From positions 1-13,468 of the forward strand of contig DITR01000120.1 in the NCBI GenBank assembly GCA_002422175.1: 13,468 bases of DNA. Reading direction: 5' to 3'. The stretch is from Alcaligenaceae bacterium UBA6179 (GTDB lineage Bacteria > Pseudomonadota > Gammaproteobacteria > Burkholderiales > Burkholderiaceae_B). How positions within the stretch are numbered: position 1 is the stretch's first letter; the number at the start of each line of letters is the position of its first letter. Positions 5,968 through 12,727 of this stretch are shown one piece after another. The position numbers and the translations under genes are program-made. The notes under the pieces are model-generated. The model saw nothing but the letters and a program-made list of their open reading frames with translations. It was not told where the DNA came from and searched no databases.

Positions 5968-6894
5968 ATGCAAAAAAAATATGATGCCGTCATTATTGGT
6001 GCAGGGCCAGCGGGTGTGAGCTGTGCCATTTGGCTCAAGCAATTTGGCTTTGGGCCGTTGTTGCTCGAAGCATCAGACCGCGTGGGTGGTTTGTCGGCGC
6101 GCAACCCTTTTTTTGATTTATGGACACCTACCGCAGCGGGGCAAACGGGTATAGATATTGCACGTGGTATGGCTTCACAACTCGAGGCCAGTGGTGCTGA
6201 GGTTTGGCTTAATAGCCCAGTTAAACAGGTTGTTAAGGGGGCTGAAACTGATCGTGAAAGTCACGCACGTAGTAAGCATGGCAGTCAATTTATTATTTCA
6301 GTTTGGCATCATGACCAATTAATTGATATTCAAGCGCATACCGTCGTGATTGCAACCGGTGTTAAGGCTCGACCACTCAATGCAGGTCAATATGAGTCGT
6401 GGCCAGGCGTGCTGATTGGCCCTGGTGAAAAAATTGTTCAACAAGACTTTACAGGCTTAAACGTGGCCTTACTAGGAGGGGGCGACAACGCATTTGAAAA
6501 CTATGAATACATCAAATCGCGTGGTGCACGCCAAGCACATATTTATGCTCGCTCAGTTCGCGCACAAAAACAGTTTGTTGCGCGTGTGCCTTTAAGTGAT
6601 GTATTTGTAGGCCCTTACTTGGTTGAGCCGAACGCCAAAATAGTGAATGGTCACGCTTACGATTTGATAATCGTTTTGTATGGGTGGGAAGCGCAGGCCA
6701 CGTTTGTTGCGCCCTTAGCACTCAAGTATCACGCGAATGGTTTTATTGCCACTGATCATGACACGGCGCAAACCAGTCAGCCGGGTGTCTATGCTATTGG
6801 CGAAGTTGCGCAGCGTATGCACCCTTGTGTTGTAACGGCCTTTGCAGATGGTGTGGTTGCAGCCAAAGCAATTCAAGCACAACTCACTGATTAA
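5968..6894 (+). CDS. FAD/NAD(P)-dependent oxidoreductase, thioredoxin-reductase fold without the CxxC
   Basis: The 308-aa protein has the two-dinucleotide-fold layout of thioredoxin reductases. The FAD site GAGPAG (11-16) is followed by LLLEASDRVGGL; VVIATGVKARPL (126-136) links the domains; a second nucleotide site is GGGDNAFENYEYI (170-182); and the C-terminal FAD motif is GVYAIGEVAQR (273-283). The redox CxxC expected near residues 135-140 of thioredoxin reductase is absent; that stretch has no cysteine. It is therefore not a classical TrxB. It may be nearer to ferredoxin/flavodoxin-NADP reductases of the TrxR-like type or to uncharacterised flavoproteins; the electron partner cannot be read from the sequence. 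No signal peptide or membrane segment is seen. It is convergent with mnmH, the stops sharing TTAA at 6891-6894. Confidence 0.85.
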   Translation: MQKKYDAVIIGAGPAGVSCAIWLKQFGFGPLLLEASDRVGGLSARNPFFDLWTPTAAGQTGIDIARGMASQLEASGAEVWLNSPVKQVVKGAETDRESHARSKHGSQFIISVWHHDQLIDIQAHTVVIATGVKARPLNAGQYESWPGVLIGPGEKIVQQDFTGLNVALLGGGDNAFENYEYIKSRGARQAHIYARSVRAQKQFVARVPLSDVFVGPYLVEPNAKIVNGHAYDLIIVLYGWEAQATFVAPLALKYHANGFIATDHDTAQTSQPGVYAIGEVAQRMHPCVVTAFADGVVAAKAIQAQLTD

Positions 6895-8000
6895 GTTGGC
6901 TCACCATACGTTAAGCAATAATTGATGACTTCCTCTGCATCACCTTCAAACACAATACGGTCTTTTTTTAACTCATGCTGATAGCGATACATGGGGTCGT
7001 AATAGGTTTCAAGAAGAGGTTTGATCCACTCTTTATGCGCACTAAAACCATGCCCTGTGCGTTGTTCTGCTAAGGCGGTTTGCATGGTTGCACGCATAGT
7101 TGCATGGCGTTCACCACCGAGTTTTTTTTGTAAATTATCAAGCGCGGTCAGTAACTGTTGGCTGTAGGCGACGTAGGCCTCATCGCTATCACCATGAAGT
7201 GAAAGGTACTCTTCACTGAGTCTTTCCACATAATCACGCACAATTCGATCAACACGGGTTTCTAACGAAGCATGTACCCAGGTTAACGGGCTAGAAAGCA
7301 TGCGGTCTCGTAATGGAATGGGTAGGGCGCAACGACCGATCATGCGTGATTCATCTTCAAGCACAATAAGGTGGTGACCTTGTGCATGTTGCTTCATGAA
7401 AGCAATGGTGAGGGTGTGATCAAAATCGATTTGATTGGGTTGGGGTGAGGCGTGTCGACCAAAGCTTGAACCCCGATGATTGGCGATGGCTTCTAGATCG
7501 ATTTGGTGACGTAAAACATGAATGACATCTGTTTTACCTGTGCCGGTCATGCCACCTACAATTAAAAAACGAGAGGCCTCAACCTTTTGAGATAAGGTGT
7601 TGATGAGGTATTGACGCATCGCTTTATAGCCACCTTCAACGCGTGGGTAAATCACCCCCGAATCTGCCAGCCATTTTTGAACGGTTTGTGAGCGTAGACC
7701 CCCACGAAAGCAATATAAAACGCCTTGTGGGTATTGTTTGGCGAACGCTAGCCACTGTTGCATGCGCTGTGCTTTCACATCACCACAAACCAAGCGATGA
7801 CCCAATGCAATGGCGGCATCTTGGCCCGAATGCTTGTAGCAAATACCGACTTGATGGCGTTCCTCATCAGTCATCAAAGGCTTATTTACGGTGTGAGGAA
7901 ATGCCCCTTGAGTAAACTCAATCGGTGCTCTGACATCAAGCATCGGTGTATCGTTTACAAAGAGCGCATCAGAAATTGCGATTGTGGGTAATGAAATCAT
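6891..8000 (-). CDS. mnmH: tRNA 2-selenouridine synthase
   Basis: MnmH (SelU, YbbB) replaces the sulfur of 2-thiouridine at wobble position 34 of Lys, Glu and Gln tRNAs with selenium from selenophosphate, via a geranylated intermediate. The N-terminal rhodanese domain has LDVRAPIEF (21-29) and the catalytic Cys97 in YCFRGGLRSQ. The second half is a P-loop domain with Walker A GGMTGTGKT (149-157), followed by FDHTLTIAFMKQ and LEDESRMIGR, both typical of the family. The length of 369 aa is normal. It starts at ATG 8000, 13 nt after the M61 peptidase stop, so the two are probably cotranscribed. Its presence predicts selenophosphate synthetase (selD) elsewhere in the genome; no selenocysteine genes are in this window. 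Confidence 0.96.
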   Translation of the reverse strand: MISLPTIAISDALFVNDTPMLDVRAPIEFTQGAFPHTVNKPLMTDEERHQVGICYKHSGQDAAIALGHRLVCGDVKAQRMQQWLAFAKQYPQGVLYCFRGGLRSQTVQKWLADSGVIYPRVEGGYKAMRQYLINTLSQKVEASRFLIVGGMTGTGKTDVIHVLRHQIDLEAIANHRGSSFGRHASPQPNQIDFDHTLTIAFMKQHAQGHHLIVLEDESRMIGRCALPIPLRDRMLSSPLTWVHASLETRVDRIVRDYVERLSEEYLSLHGDSDEAYVAYSQQLLTALDNLQKKLGGERHATMRATMQTALAEQRTGHGFSAHKEWIKPLLETYYDPMYRYQHELKKDRIVFEGDAEEVINYCLTYGEPT

Positions 8001-8013
8001 TAAATGAATGCCT

Positions 8014-9993
8014 TTATACCCGCGTTAGGGTGCATAAGTTGAGCGCGGGTGCACCTAAAGTGACGGTAAAGGTGCGCAACACGTCACCTCTAAACACCGT
8101 GACATTGACTTGATCTTTAGGTCGATAACGAGCCATGATTTGGTTGAGGCCGTCACGCGTGCCGCCTACTTTTAAGTTGTCGATTGCGATCAAAATATCG
8201 TGTGCTGACAAGCCTGCACGATGCGCGGTACCGTTTTCAAAGACATGACTCAAGATTAAGTTTGCGCCAGCAGGTTTGACGTTGGCATCAATTGAAGGGC
8301 AGGCCTCTTGAGCCTTCCAGCTCAGGGTGATGCCAGCAAAGGCCAAGCATTTTTTTAGCGGCAGGTCAGTTGTGCCTGTCGCCCAAGCATTAATTTGTTT
8401 GGAAAGGTTTACACCTGTTGCGTGTTGCACAACTTGTGCAAAATCGTTTTCATCAAGACCAAATTGGTAAAGTAAAGTAGGTTGCTTCTTGCTCTTAATT
8501 TCATTCGAAGTTGTTGAATGAGATGTTGTTCTTAAATGATCGGAAGCGGTCTCTGCATCTGTCTCAAAGTCTTGTAACGCGGGCAGTTTATGATAAAAAT
8601 CACGGCCATAATGCTTCCATAAATAACGCATCACATCGTCAAGACTTCGTTTATTGTTTGTCGCGGCACGTATTGACAAATCAATGCATAGCGCCACGAG
8701 CGACCCCTTCGCGTAGTAGCTTGAAATGGCGTTAGGCGCGTTTTCATCTTGTTTGTAATACTTTGTCCAGGCTTCAAAAGAGCTTTGTGCAACCGATTGT
8801 TTAAAGCGCCCCGGTTGGCGCAAAACGCCCGCGATGGTTTCGCCCAAGCGCTTGAAGTAAAGCTTTTCGGTGAGAAGCCCTGTTCTCACTAACGTTAAAT
8901 CGTCGTAATACGAAGTGATGCCCTCAAACACCCACAGCAACGAGGTGTGATTGGGTTGCGTTAAATCGTAAGGTACAAAGGCGTTTGGCTTGATACGTTT
9001 AACGTGCCATGTATGAAAATATTCGTGGCTCACTAACCCTAAAAAATCACTGTAAGCTTTGGGCGCTTCAGCTTGCCCTAGGGTTGGCAAGCTGTGCCGC
9101 GATGTGATTAATGCTGTTGAGGCACGGTGTTCAAGCCCCCCATAACCTTCACCCGTGACGAGCGTTAAAAATGTGTATACCGGTGCGCTATCTAAAAAGG
9201 GAGCCCGTTGCGTTTTGGGTTCAAATAATTTAATTTGTGATTCGCAAATACGCTTTACATCAACGCGAATGCGAGCCAAGTCAAGGTTAGGAATATGCCC
9301 TGTGAATACCAATTGATGCTGCGCACCGCAGGCAATAAATTTAATGGTGTGTGGTGTGCCGATTTCAAACGGGTAATCAATGAACGCATCATAATTTGGC
9401 GCATGGTAACGCCCTAAATGATGTGTGTTGTCAGGGTGATCAGTTTGCATGTGAGGCATACTGGTGAAAGTTTGCCAATGATCAAGTTCAGCCGGCGCAG
9501 TCAGTAAGACTTGACAGGGTTGTTGTGTCTGGCCCTCCACACACAAAAAAATACTGGTGCCATTAAAAAAGGCGTGGTGCTGATCAATGTGTGCGCCTCT
9601 GACAGATAGATCCCACGCATAGACGACTATCTCAATATCAATGGCATCGTTGCTGTTGTGTATGACCCAGCTGTGATTGTCTGGCCGGGTCACTTCACAT
9701 GCACCCCGTTTATTGTGTGCAGTGAAGGTTTCGATGTGGCGCGCAAAATCGCGAATTAAATAACTGCCAGGTATCCAGCTGGGTAAAAAAACTTTTTGGG
9801 CGATTGGGTCTGGTTTGGCAATGTGCAAATAGACGCGAAGGCGATGTCCGGCTACATCAAAGAGTTCAACACGATACTGAAGTGTGGTTGAGGGCTCTTG
9901 AGTGAGTGTTTTCGCTAAAGTTTGCATGTTGACTTGAGTAGGTGCTGGAATGCGGGTTTGAGTTGCCATATTTTGGTGTTTTTGAGACGTCAT
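8014..9993 (-). CDS. M61 family metallopeptidase with C-terminal PDZ domain
   Basis: This resembles the M61 glycyl aminopeptidase type. The N-terminal beta domain includes LPSWIPGSYLIRDFARH (70-86). GYGGLEHR (283-290) leads to the zinc site HEYFH (323-327; His323, His327, catalytic Glu324) in SHEYFHTWHVKRIKP, with the third ligand probably Glu357 in FEGITSYYDD. A helical region follows, then a PDZ domain at about 577-648 (HRAGLSAHDILIAIDN). No signal peptide is seen, suggesting a cytoplasmic location. At 659 aa it is longer than the roughly 600 I expect. The extra length is a leader of about 38 residues with further Met codons at residues 9 and 23, and a Ser/Thr-rich insert at about 476-508. 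The start is uncertain because none of the three Mets has a good ribosome binding site. It is divergent from atpI and upstream of mnmH. Confidence 0.92.
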   Translation of the reverse strand: MTSQKHQNMATQTRIPAPTQVNMQTLAKTLTQEPSTTLQYRVELFDVAGHRLRVYLHIAKPDPIAQKVFLPSWIPGSYLIRDFARHIETFTAHNKRGACEVTRPDNHSWVIHNSNDAIDIEIVVYAWDLSVRGAHIDQHHAFFNGTSIFLCVEGQTQQPCQVLLTAPAELDHWQTFTSMPHMQTDHPDNTHHLGRYHAPNYDAFIDYPFEIGTPHTIKFIACGAQHQLVFTGHIPNLDLARIRVDVKRICESQIKLFEPKTQRAPFLDSAPVYTFLTLVTGEGYGGLEHRASTALITSRHSLPTLGQAEAPKAYSDFLGLVSHEYFHTWHVKRIKPNAFVPYDLTQPNHTSLLWVFEGITSYYDDLTLVRTGLLTEKLYFKRLGETIAGVLRQPGRFKQSVAQSSFEAWTKYYKQDENAPNAISSYYAKGSLVALCIDLSIRAATNNKRSLDDVMRYLWKHYGRDFYHKLPALQDFETDAETASDHLRTTSHSTTSNEIKSKKQPTLLYQFGLDENDFAQVVQHATGVNLSKQINAWATGTTDLPLKKCLAFAGITLSWKAQEACPSIDANVKPAGANLILSHVFENGTAHRAGLSAHDILIAIDNLKVGGTRDGLNQIMARYRPKDQVNVTVFRGDVLRTFTVTLGAPALNLCTLTRV

Positions 9994-10137
9994 CTTCGTA
10001 TCTTAGCCATAAACATCTAGAAAATATTTATGTTGCAGTGCGTCAGGGCGATGTAAGCATTGAGAGATGAGGGCAATTAAGCGATGTTGTCATCTTTTAA
10101 TATTTAAATCAGCACCTATTGCAACAGCAAACAACTT

Positions 10138-10166
10138 TTGCGACCATTGGTAAAAACCGCTACAAT
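10138..10166 (+). promoter_or_regulatory. promoter of the atp operon
   Basis: TTGCGA (10138-10143, four of six to the -35 consensus), exactly 17 bp, then TACAAT (10161-10166, five of six to the -10 consensus). Transcription would start near 10173, about 77 nt before the atpI ATG. The rest of the 256-nt gap back to the peptidase gene contains an AT-rich stretch around 10095-10110 but no other clear signal. Confidence 0.65.
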
Positions 10167-10249
10167 GTCGGAGTTTTGTTTAACCGTTTTTGATCTTACG
10201 CCATTTGCGCATATTGAAGCGGTCGGTTTCTGTAGCGGTGATCAAGCAC

Positions 10250-10684
10250 ATGTCAGTTCTCGTTACCAAACCCATAAAATTATCAGAACAAGACAAGCGC
10301 GTTATTGCTTACAAGGCAAGAGCGTTATTAGGTTGGTTAGTTGTTTCGCAGTTGTTAGCAGGGTTGTTTGTATCGGCATTGTTCGGCGTTTTTTCTGGGC
10401 AAGCAGCTGCGCTAAGCGCGCTAGCCGGTGCGGGCGCTTACTGGTTGCCCAATGCAATCGCAGCTTTAAGGTTGGCTTTGTCAACATTTAGGCCGCAAGG
10501 GGCTAATCCGGTAGCGGTTTTGGGTGGTTTTTTAGTCAAAATGCTGGTTGCCGCTTTGCTGTTATGGGTTGTTGCCCAGTACGGCGGTGATCAGGTCAAT
10601 TGGCTTGCTGTTTTGCTAGGTTTAATTGCTACATTAAAAGGTTATCTTATTGCCTTCATGGTTTTTGGGCACAGGTTTAGATAA
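10250..10684 (+). CDS. atpI: ATP synthase protein I
   Basis: AtpI is a small membrane protein encoded first in many atp operons; it assists assembly of the c-ring and is not part of the final enzyme. Four hydrophobic segments are visible in the 144-aa product: LLGWLVVSQLLAGLFVSALF, AALSALAGAGAYWLPNAI, GGFLVKMLVAALLLWVVA and LAVLLGLIATLKGYLIAFMV, with a basic N-terminus. ATG 10250 is the chosen start. An upstream TTG at 10190 in the same frame would add 20 residues and lacks a ribosome binding site. The site for 10250 is modest (GGTG at 10237-10240). The identification rests on topology and on its position before atpB, since AtpI sequences are poorly conserved. Confidence 0.9.
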   Translation: MSVLVTKPIKLSEQDKRVIAYKARALLGWLVVSQLLAGLFVSALFGVFSGQAAALSALAGAGAYWLPNAIAALRLALSTFRPQGANPVAVLGGFLVKMLVAALLLWVVAQYGGDQVNWLAVLLGLIATLKGYLIAFMVFGHRFR

Positions 10685-10726
10685 GTTTTGCGGGCAATTA
10701 TGTAGGTTTGGGTTTATGAGTTTCGG

Positions 10727-10758
10727 TAAGGCAAGCGTTGGTTTTGCACCTTGTCTTA
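10727..10758 (+). repeat. hairpin between atpI and atpB
   Basis: TAAGGCAAG (10727-10735) pairs with CTTGTCTTA (10750-10758) as a 9-bp stem with one G-U pair and a 14-nt loop. No U run follows, so it is more likely an mRNA structure than a terminator. The rest of the 135-nt gap shows no promoter I would defend. atpB has an AAAGGT ribosome binding site at 10809-10814. Confidence 0.5.
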
Positions 10759-10819
10759 AGTTGAATCAAACGGGTTTCGATGCTTAGGCTTCGGGGCTCA
10801 ATTTAGTTAAAGGTAAACC

Positions 10820-11701
10820 ATGTCAGCTCCAGGCGGCGTGTCTCCCCAGGCTTATTACATTCAGCACCACTTGGTGCACAATAACAATATTGGCCAAAAG
10901 CAGTCAATCATTGCTGACTTCTCAGTCATCAACTACGACTCGTTGTTTTGGGCAGTCCTCATGGGCTTTATTACCGTTTTCTTTATGTGGCGCGCTGCGC
11001 GTGTTGCCACGTCAGGTGTACCCGGTCGTTTTCAGTGCTTTGTTGAGATGTTAGTAGATATGGTCGATCAGCAAGCGCGCAGTATTGTGCCCAGTGAAGT
11101 TACGCGTCGTTTTGTGGCGCCCTTAGCGCTGACAGTCTTTGTCTGGATCGTTCTCATGAACGCACTTGATTTGGTGCCGGTTGACTTGCTACCCTGGATC
11201 TTTAAAACGACGGGTCTGGGCGCTGCAGTGGGCGACCCATTTTATTACCACCGTATTTTGCCAACGGCTGACTTAAACATACCAATGGGTATGTCGTTAG
11301 GTGTGTTGCTGCTGATGTTTTATTACGGCATCAAAATTAAATCGCCAACCGGCTTCATAAGTGAATTGTTTACAGCACCGTTTCATGCTCACGGCTTTGC
11401 GGCGGTCTTATTGGCGCCAGCAAACTTTTTATTAAATTTAGTTGAATACGCTGCGAAGTCTGTTTCGCTAGGCATGCGACTGTTTGGCAATATGTTTGCG
11501 GGTGAATTGATTTTTATGTTGGTCGCGCTTTTAGGTGGCGCCTGGACCGGCTTTAATGCGACGAGTATGGCACTGGGTTTTGGCCATATTTTAGCGGGTT
11601 CAATTTGGGCAATTTTTCACATCATGATCGTATTGCTACAGGCATTTATTTTTATGATGTTGACGCTGGTCTATATCGGCCAGGCGCATGAAGGGCACTA
11701 A
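10820..11701 (+). CDS. atpB: F1Fo ATP synthase subunit a
   Basis: Subunit a forms the two proton half-channels of Fo beside the c-ring in the inner membrane. The 293-aa protein has the multi-helix layout of the family, with the essential arginine at Arg220 in SLGMRLFGNMFAGELIF (corresponding to E. coli aArg210) and the C-terminal helix segment IFHIMIVLLQAFIFMMLTLV. DFSVINYDS near residue 33 and ALDLVPVDLLPW near 115 are typical of the betaproteobacterial form. ATG 10820 follows an AAAGGT ribosome binding site by about 5 nt. It lies in the conserved atpB-E-F-H-A order. Confidence 0.98.
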   Translation: MSAPGGVSPQAYYIQHHLVHNNNIGQKQSIIADFSVINYDSLFWAVLMGFITVFFMWRAARVATSGVPGRFQCFVEMLVDMVDQQARSIVPSEVTRRFVAPLALTVFVWIVLMNALDLVPVDLLPWIFKTTGLGAAVGDPFYYHRILPTADLNIPMGMSLGVLLLMFYYGIKIKSPTGFISELFTAPFHAHGFAAVLLAPANFLLNLVEYAAKSVSLGMRLFGNMFAGELIFMLVALLGGAWTGFNATSMALGFGHILAGSIWAIFHIMIVLLQAFIFMMLTLVYIGQAHEGH

Positions 11702-11739
11702 TTGAGCATGAATTGATTTACCCTTGTTTGGCTTCACGT

Positions 11740-11765
11740 TTAACCTTATTTTTTAAAAGCGTTAA
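11740..11765 (+). repeat. hairpin downstream of atpB
   Basis: TTAAC plus CTT (11740-11747) can pair with AAG, a bulged C, and GTTAA (11757-11765), leaving a 9-nt AU-rich loop. It lies 38 nt after the atpB stop and upstream of the U-rich atpE leader. Confidence 0.4.
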
Positions 11766-11796
11766 CATGCGGGCTTCACAAAAAAAGCAGTAAACG

Positions 11797-11855
11797 TTTT
11801 TTTAATTATTTTTTATAACTTTTTTTATTCATTTTTTTAGATTTTAACTAAGGAG
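11797..11855 (+). promoter_or_regulatory. U-rich leader and strong ribosome binding site of atpE
   Basis: From 11797 to 11846 the strand is almost only T and A, with several T runs of six or seven and one G, ending in TTTTAACTAAGGAG. AAGGAG (11850-11855) lies five nucleotides before the ATG and is the best Shine-Dalgarno site in the window. In E. coli a U-rich stretch before the atpE ribosome binding site is an established translational enhancer that raises c-subunit output. The same role is inferred here, although this tract is notably long. Confidence 0.7.
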
Positions 11856-11860
11856 TTGTC

Positions 11861-12100
11861 ATGACCAACGTTGCTTTTGTAGCGCTAGCTTGCGCGTTCA
11901 TTATTGGCCTCGGTGCTTTGGGTGCTTGTATCGGTATCGGCATGATGGGCGGTAAGTACCTCGAAGCTTCTGCTCGTCAGCCTGAGCTGATGAATGCATT
12001 GCAAACCAAAATGTTTTTGTTAGCCGGTTTGATTGATGCTGCATTCTTGATCGGCGTGGGTATTGCCATGTTGTTCGCATTTGCTAACCCATTCGTCTAA
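11861..12100 (+). CDS. atpE: F1Fo ATP synthase subunit c
   Basis: Subunit c is the proton-carrying hairpin that makes up the Fo rotor ring, present in many copies per enzyme. The 79-aa protein has two membrane helices around the polar loop ARQPE (38-42). The first helix is glycine-rich (GLGALGACIGIGMMGG) and the second carries the ion-binding carboxylate Asp59 in AGLIDAAFLIGVG. Asp, with no adjacent Ser/Thr and no helix-1 Gln of the sodium type, indicates proton use. The ATG follows AAGGAG by 5 nt. Unlike the other atp genes downstream, it is set apart by 159 nt upstream and 142 nt downstream, both with structured or U-rich RNA. Confidence 0.98.
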   Translation: MTNVAFVALACAFIIGLGALGACIGIGMMGGKYLEASARQPELMNALQTKMFLLAGLIDAAFLIGVGIAMLFAFANPFV

Positions 12101-12112
12101 AGCGCCACACAA

Positions 12113-12124
12113 GCAAGGTCTTGC
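12113..12124 (+). repeat. near-palindrome just after atpE
   Basis: GCAA-GGTC-TTGC, 12 nt after the atpE stop, could form a small hairpin. It has no U run and is weaker than the structure at 12149-12181. Confidence 0.3.
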
Positions 12125-12148
12125 GGTAACTCAAGGCTTTTGATGTGT

Positions 12149-12181
12149 TTCTCTCGAATGTTGCTTCGGCGACTTAGAGAA
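12149..12181 (+). promoter_or_regulatory. two-stem hairpin with cUUCGg tetraloop between atpE and atpF
   Basis: The outer stem TTCTCT (12149-12154) pairs with AGAGAA (12176-12181). After an internal loop, GUUGC (12160-12164), UUCG (12165-12168) and GCGAC (12169-12173) form a 5-bp stem with one G-U pair, closed by C-G over a UUCG tetraloop, a known exceptionally stable loop. The absence of a following U run argues against an intrinsic terminator. A role in stabilising or processing the atpE mRNA segment is inferred. Confidence 0.55.
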
Positions 12182-12230
12182 TTGTCTATATGTGACACGT
12201 TGACGGTTCAATGTGTTCACAAGGTGTCAT

Positions 12231-12234
12231 AGGA
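12231..12234 (+). promoter_or_regulatory. atpF ribosome binding site
   Basis: AGGA, 8 nt before GTG 12243, decides the start. It lies just outside a TGACAC/GTGTCA inverted repeat (12193-12198 and 12224-12229) that could fold next to it. Confidence 0.6.
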
Positions 12235-12242
12235 AAACGACC

Positions 12243-12713
12243 GTGAATCTGAATGCGACTATATTTTTTCAGATGATCGTGTTCTTTGTGTTGGGTTGGG
12301 TCACGATGAAATTCGTGTGGCCCCCCCTTACAAAGGCCATGGAAGAGCGCCAGCAAAAAATTGCGGCGGGTTTGGCTGCTGCTGAAAAAGGCAAAGCCGA
12401 TTTAGCACAAGCTAAAGCCCACGTCACCGCAATGGAAGAAGCCGCAAAAGCTGATTTACATCAGCGTATGGCTGAAGCCGAAAAGCATGGCGTTCAGATC
12501 ATTGAACAAGCCCGCGCACAAGCGCAGGTCGAGCGTGAACGTATCGTTCAACAAGCTCAGCAAGAAGCCGCGCAAGAAGCGCAGCGTGCACGTGATATTT
12601 TGCGTGATGATGTTGCGCGGTTAGCCGTTTTAGGCGCCTCGCAGATTCTCAAGCGTGAAGTTGACGCGAATGCGCATGCCGATTTGCTCGCGCAAATTAA
12701 AACTCAACTTTAA
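12243..12713 (+). CDS. atpF: F1Fo ATP synthase subunit b
   Basis: Subunit b is the peripheral stalk that links Fo to F1. It has one N-terminal membrane helix (ATIFFQMIVFFVLGWVTMKF, about residues 5-24), the conserved WPPL bend, then a long charged, alanine-rich coiled coil to the C-terminus. The GTG start at 12243 gives NLNATIFFQ at the N-terminus and 156 aa, the same length as E. coli b. It is supported by AGGA 8 nt upstream. The in-frame upstream ATG at 12213 would add ten unlikely residues (with Cys and three basic residues) and place them over that ribosome binding site. The non-ATG start is the only one I assign in this operon. The next gene, atpH, follows after 14 nt. Confidence 0.96.
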   Translation: MNLNATIFFQMIVFFVLGWVTMKFVWPPLTKAMEERQQKIAAGLAAAEKGKADLAQAKAHVTAMEEAAKADLHQRMAEAEKHGVQIIEQARAQAQVERERIVQQAQQEAAQEAQRARDILRDDVARLAVLGASQILKREVDANAHADLLAQIKTQL

Positions 12714-12727
12714 TAGGCGACGAGACC

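Noticed and set aside
5968..6894. Annotation as thioredoxin reductase trxB
   Set aside because: The CxxC redox motif is absent although the FAD and NAD(P) motifs are intact.
10138..10491. 117-codon plus-strand frame overlapping the start of atpI
   Set aside because: It begins inside the promoter -35 box and overlaps the atpI frame; its product is Arg/Cys-rich without motifs.
11780..11803. Intrinsic terminator from A7-N10-T7 before atpE
   Set aside because: The stem would be only A-U pairs with no GC part, and it lies inside the operon before an essential gene; a U-rich leader explains the T run better.
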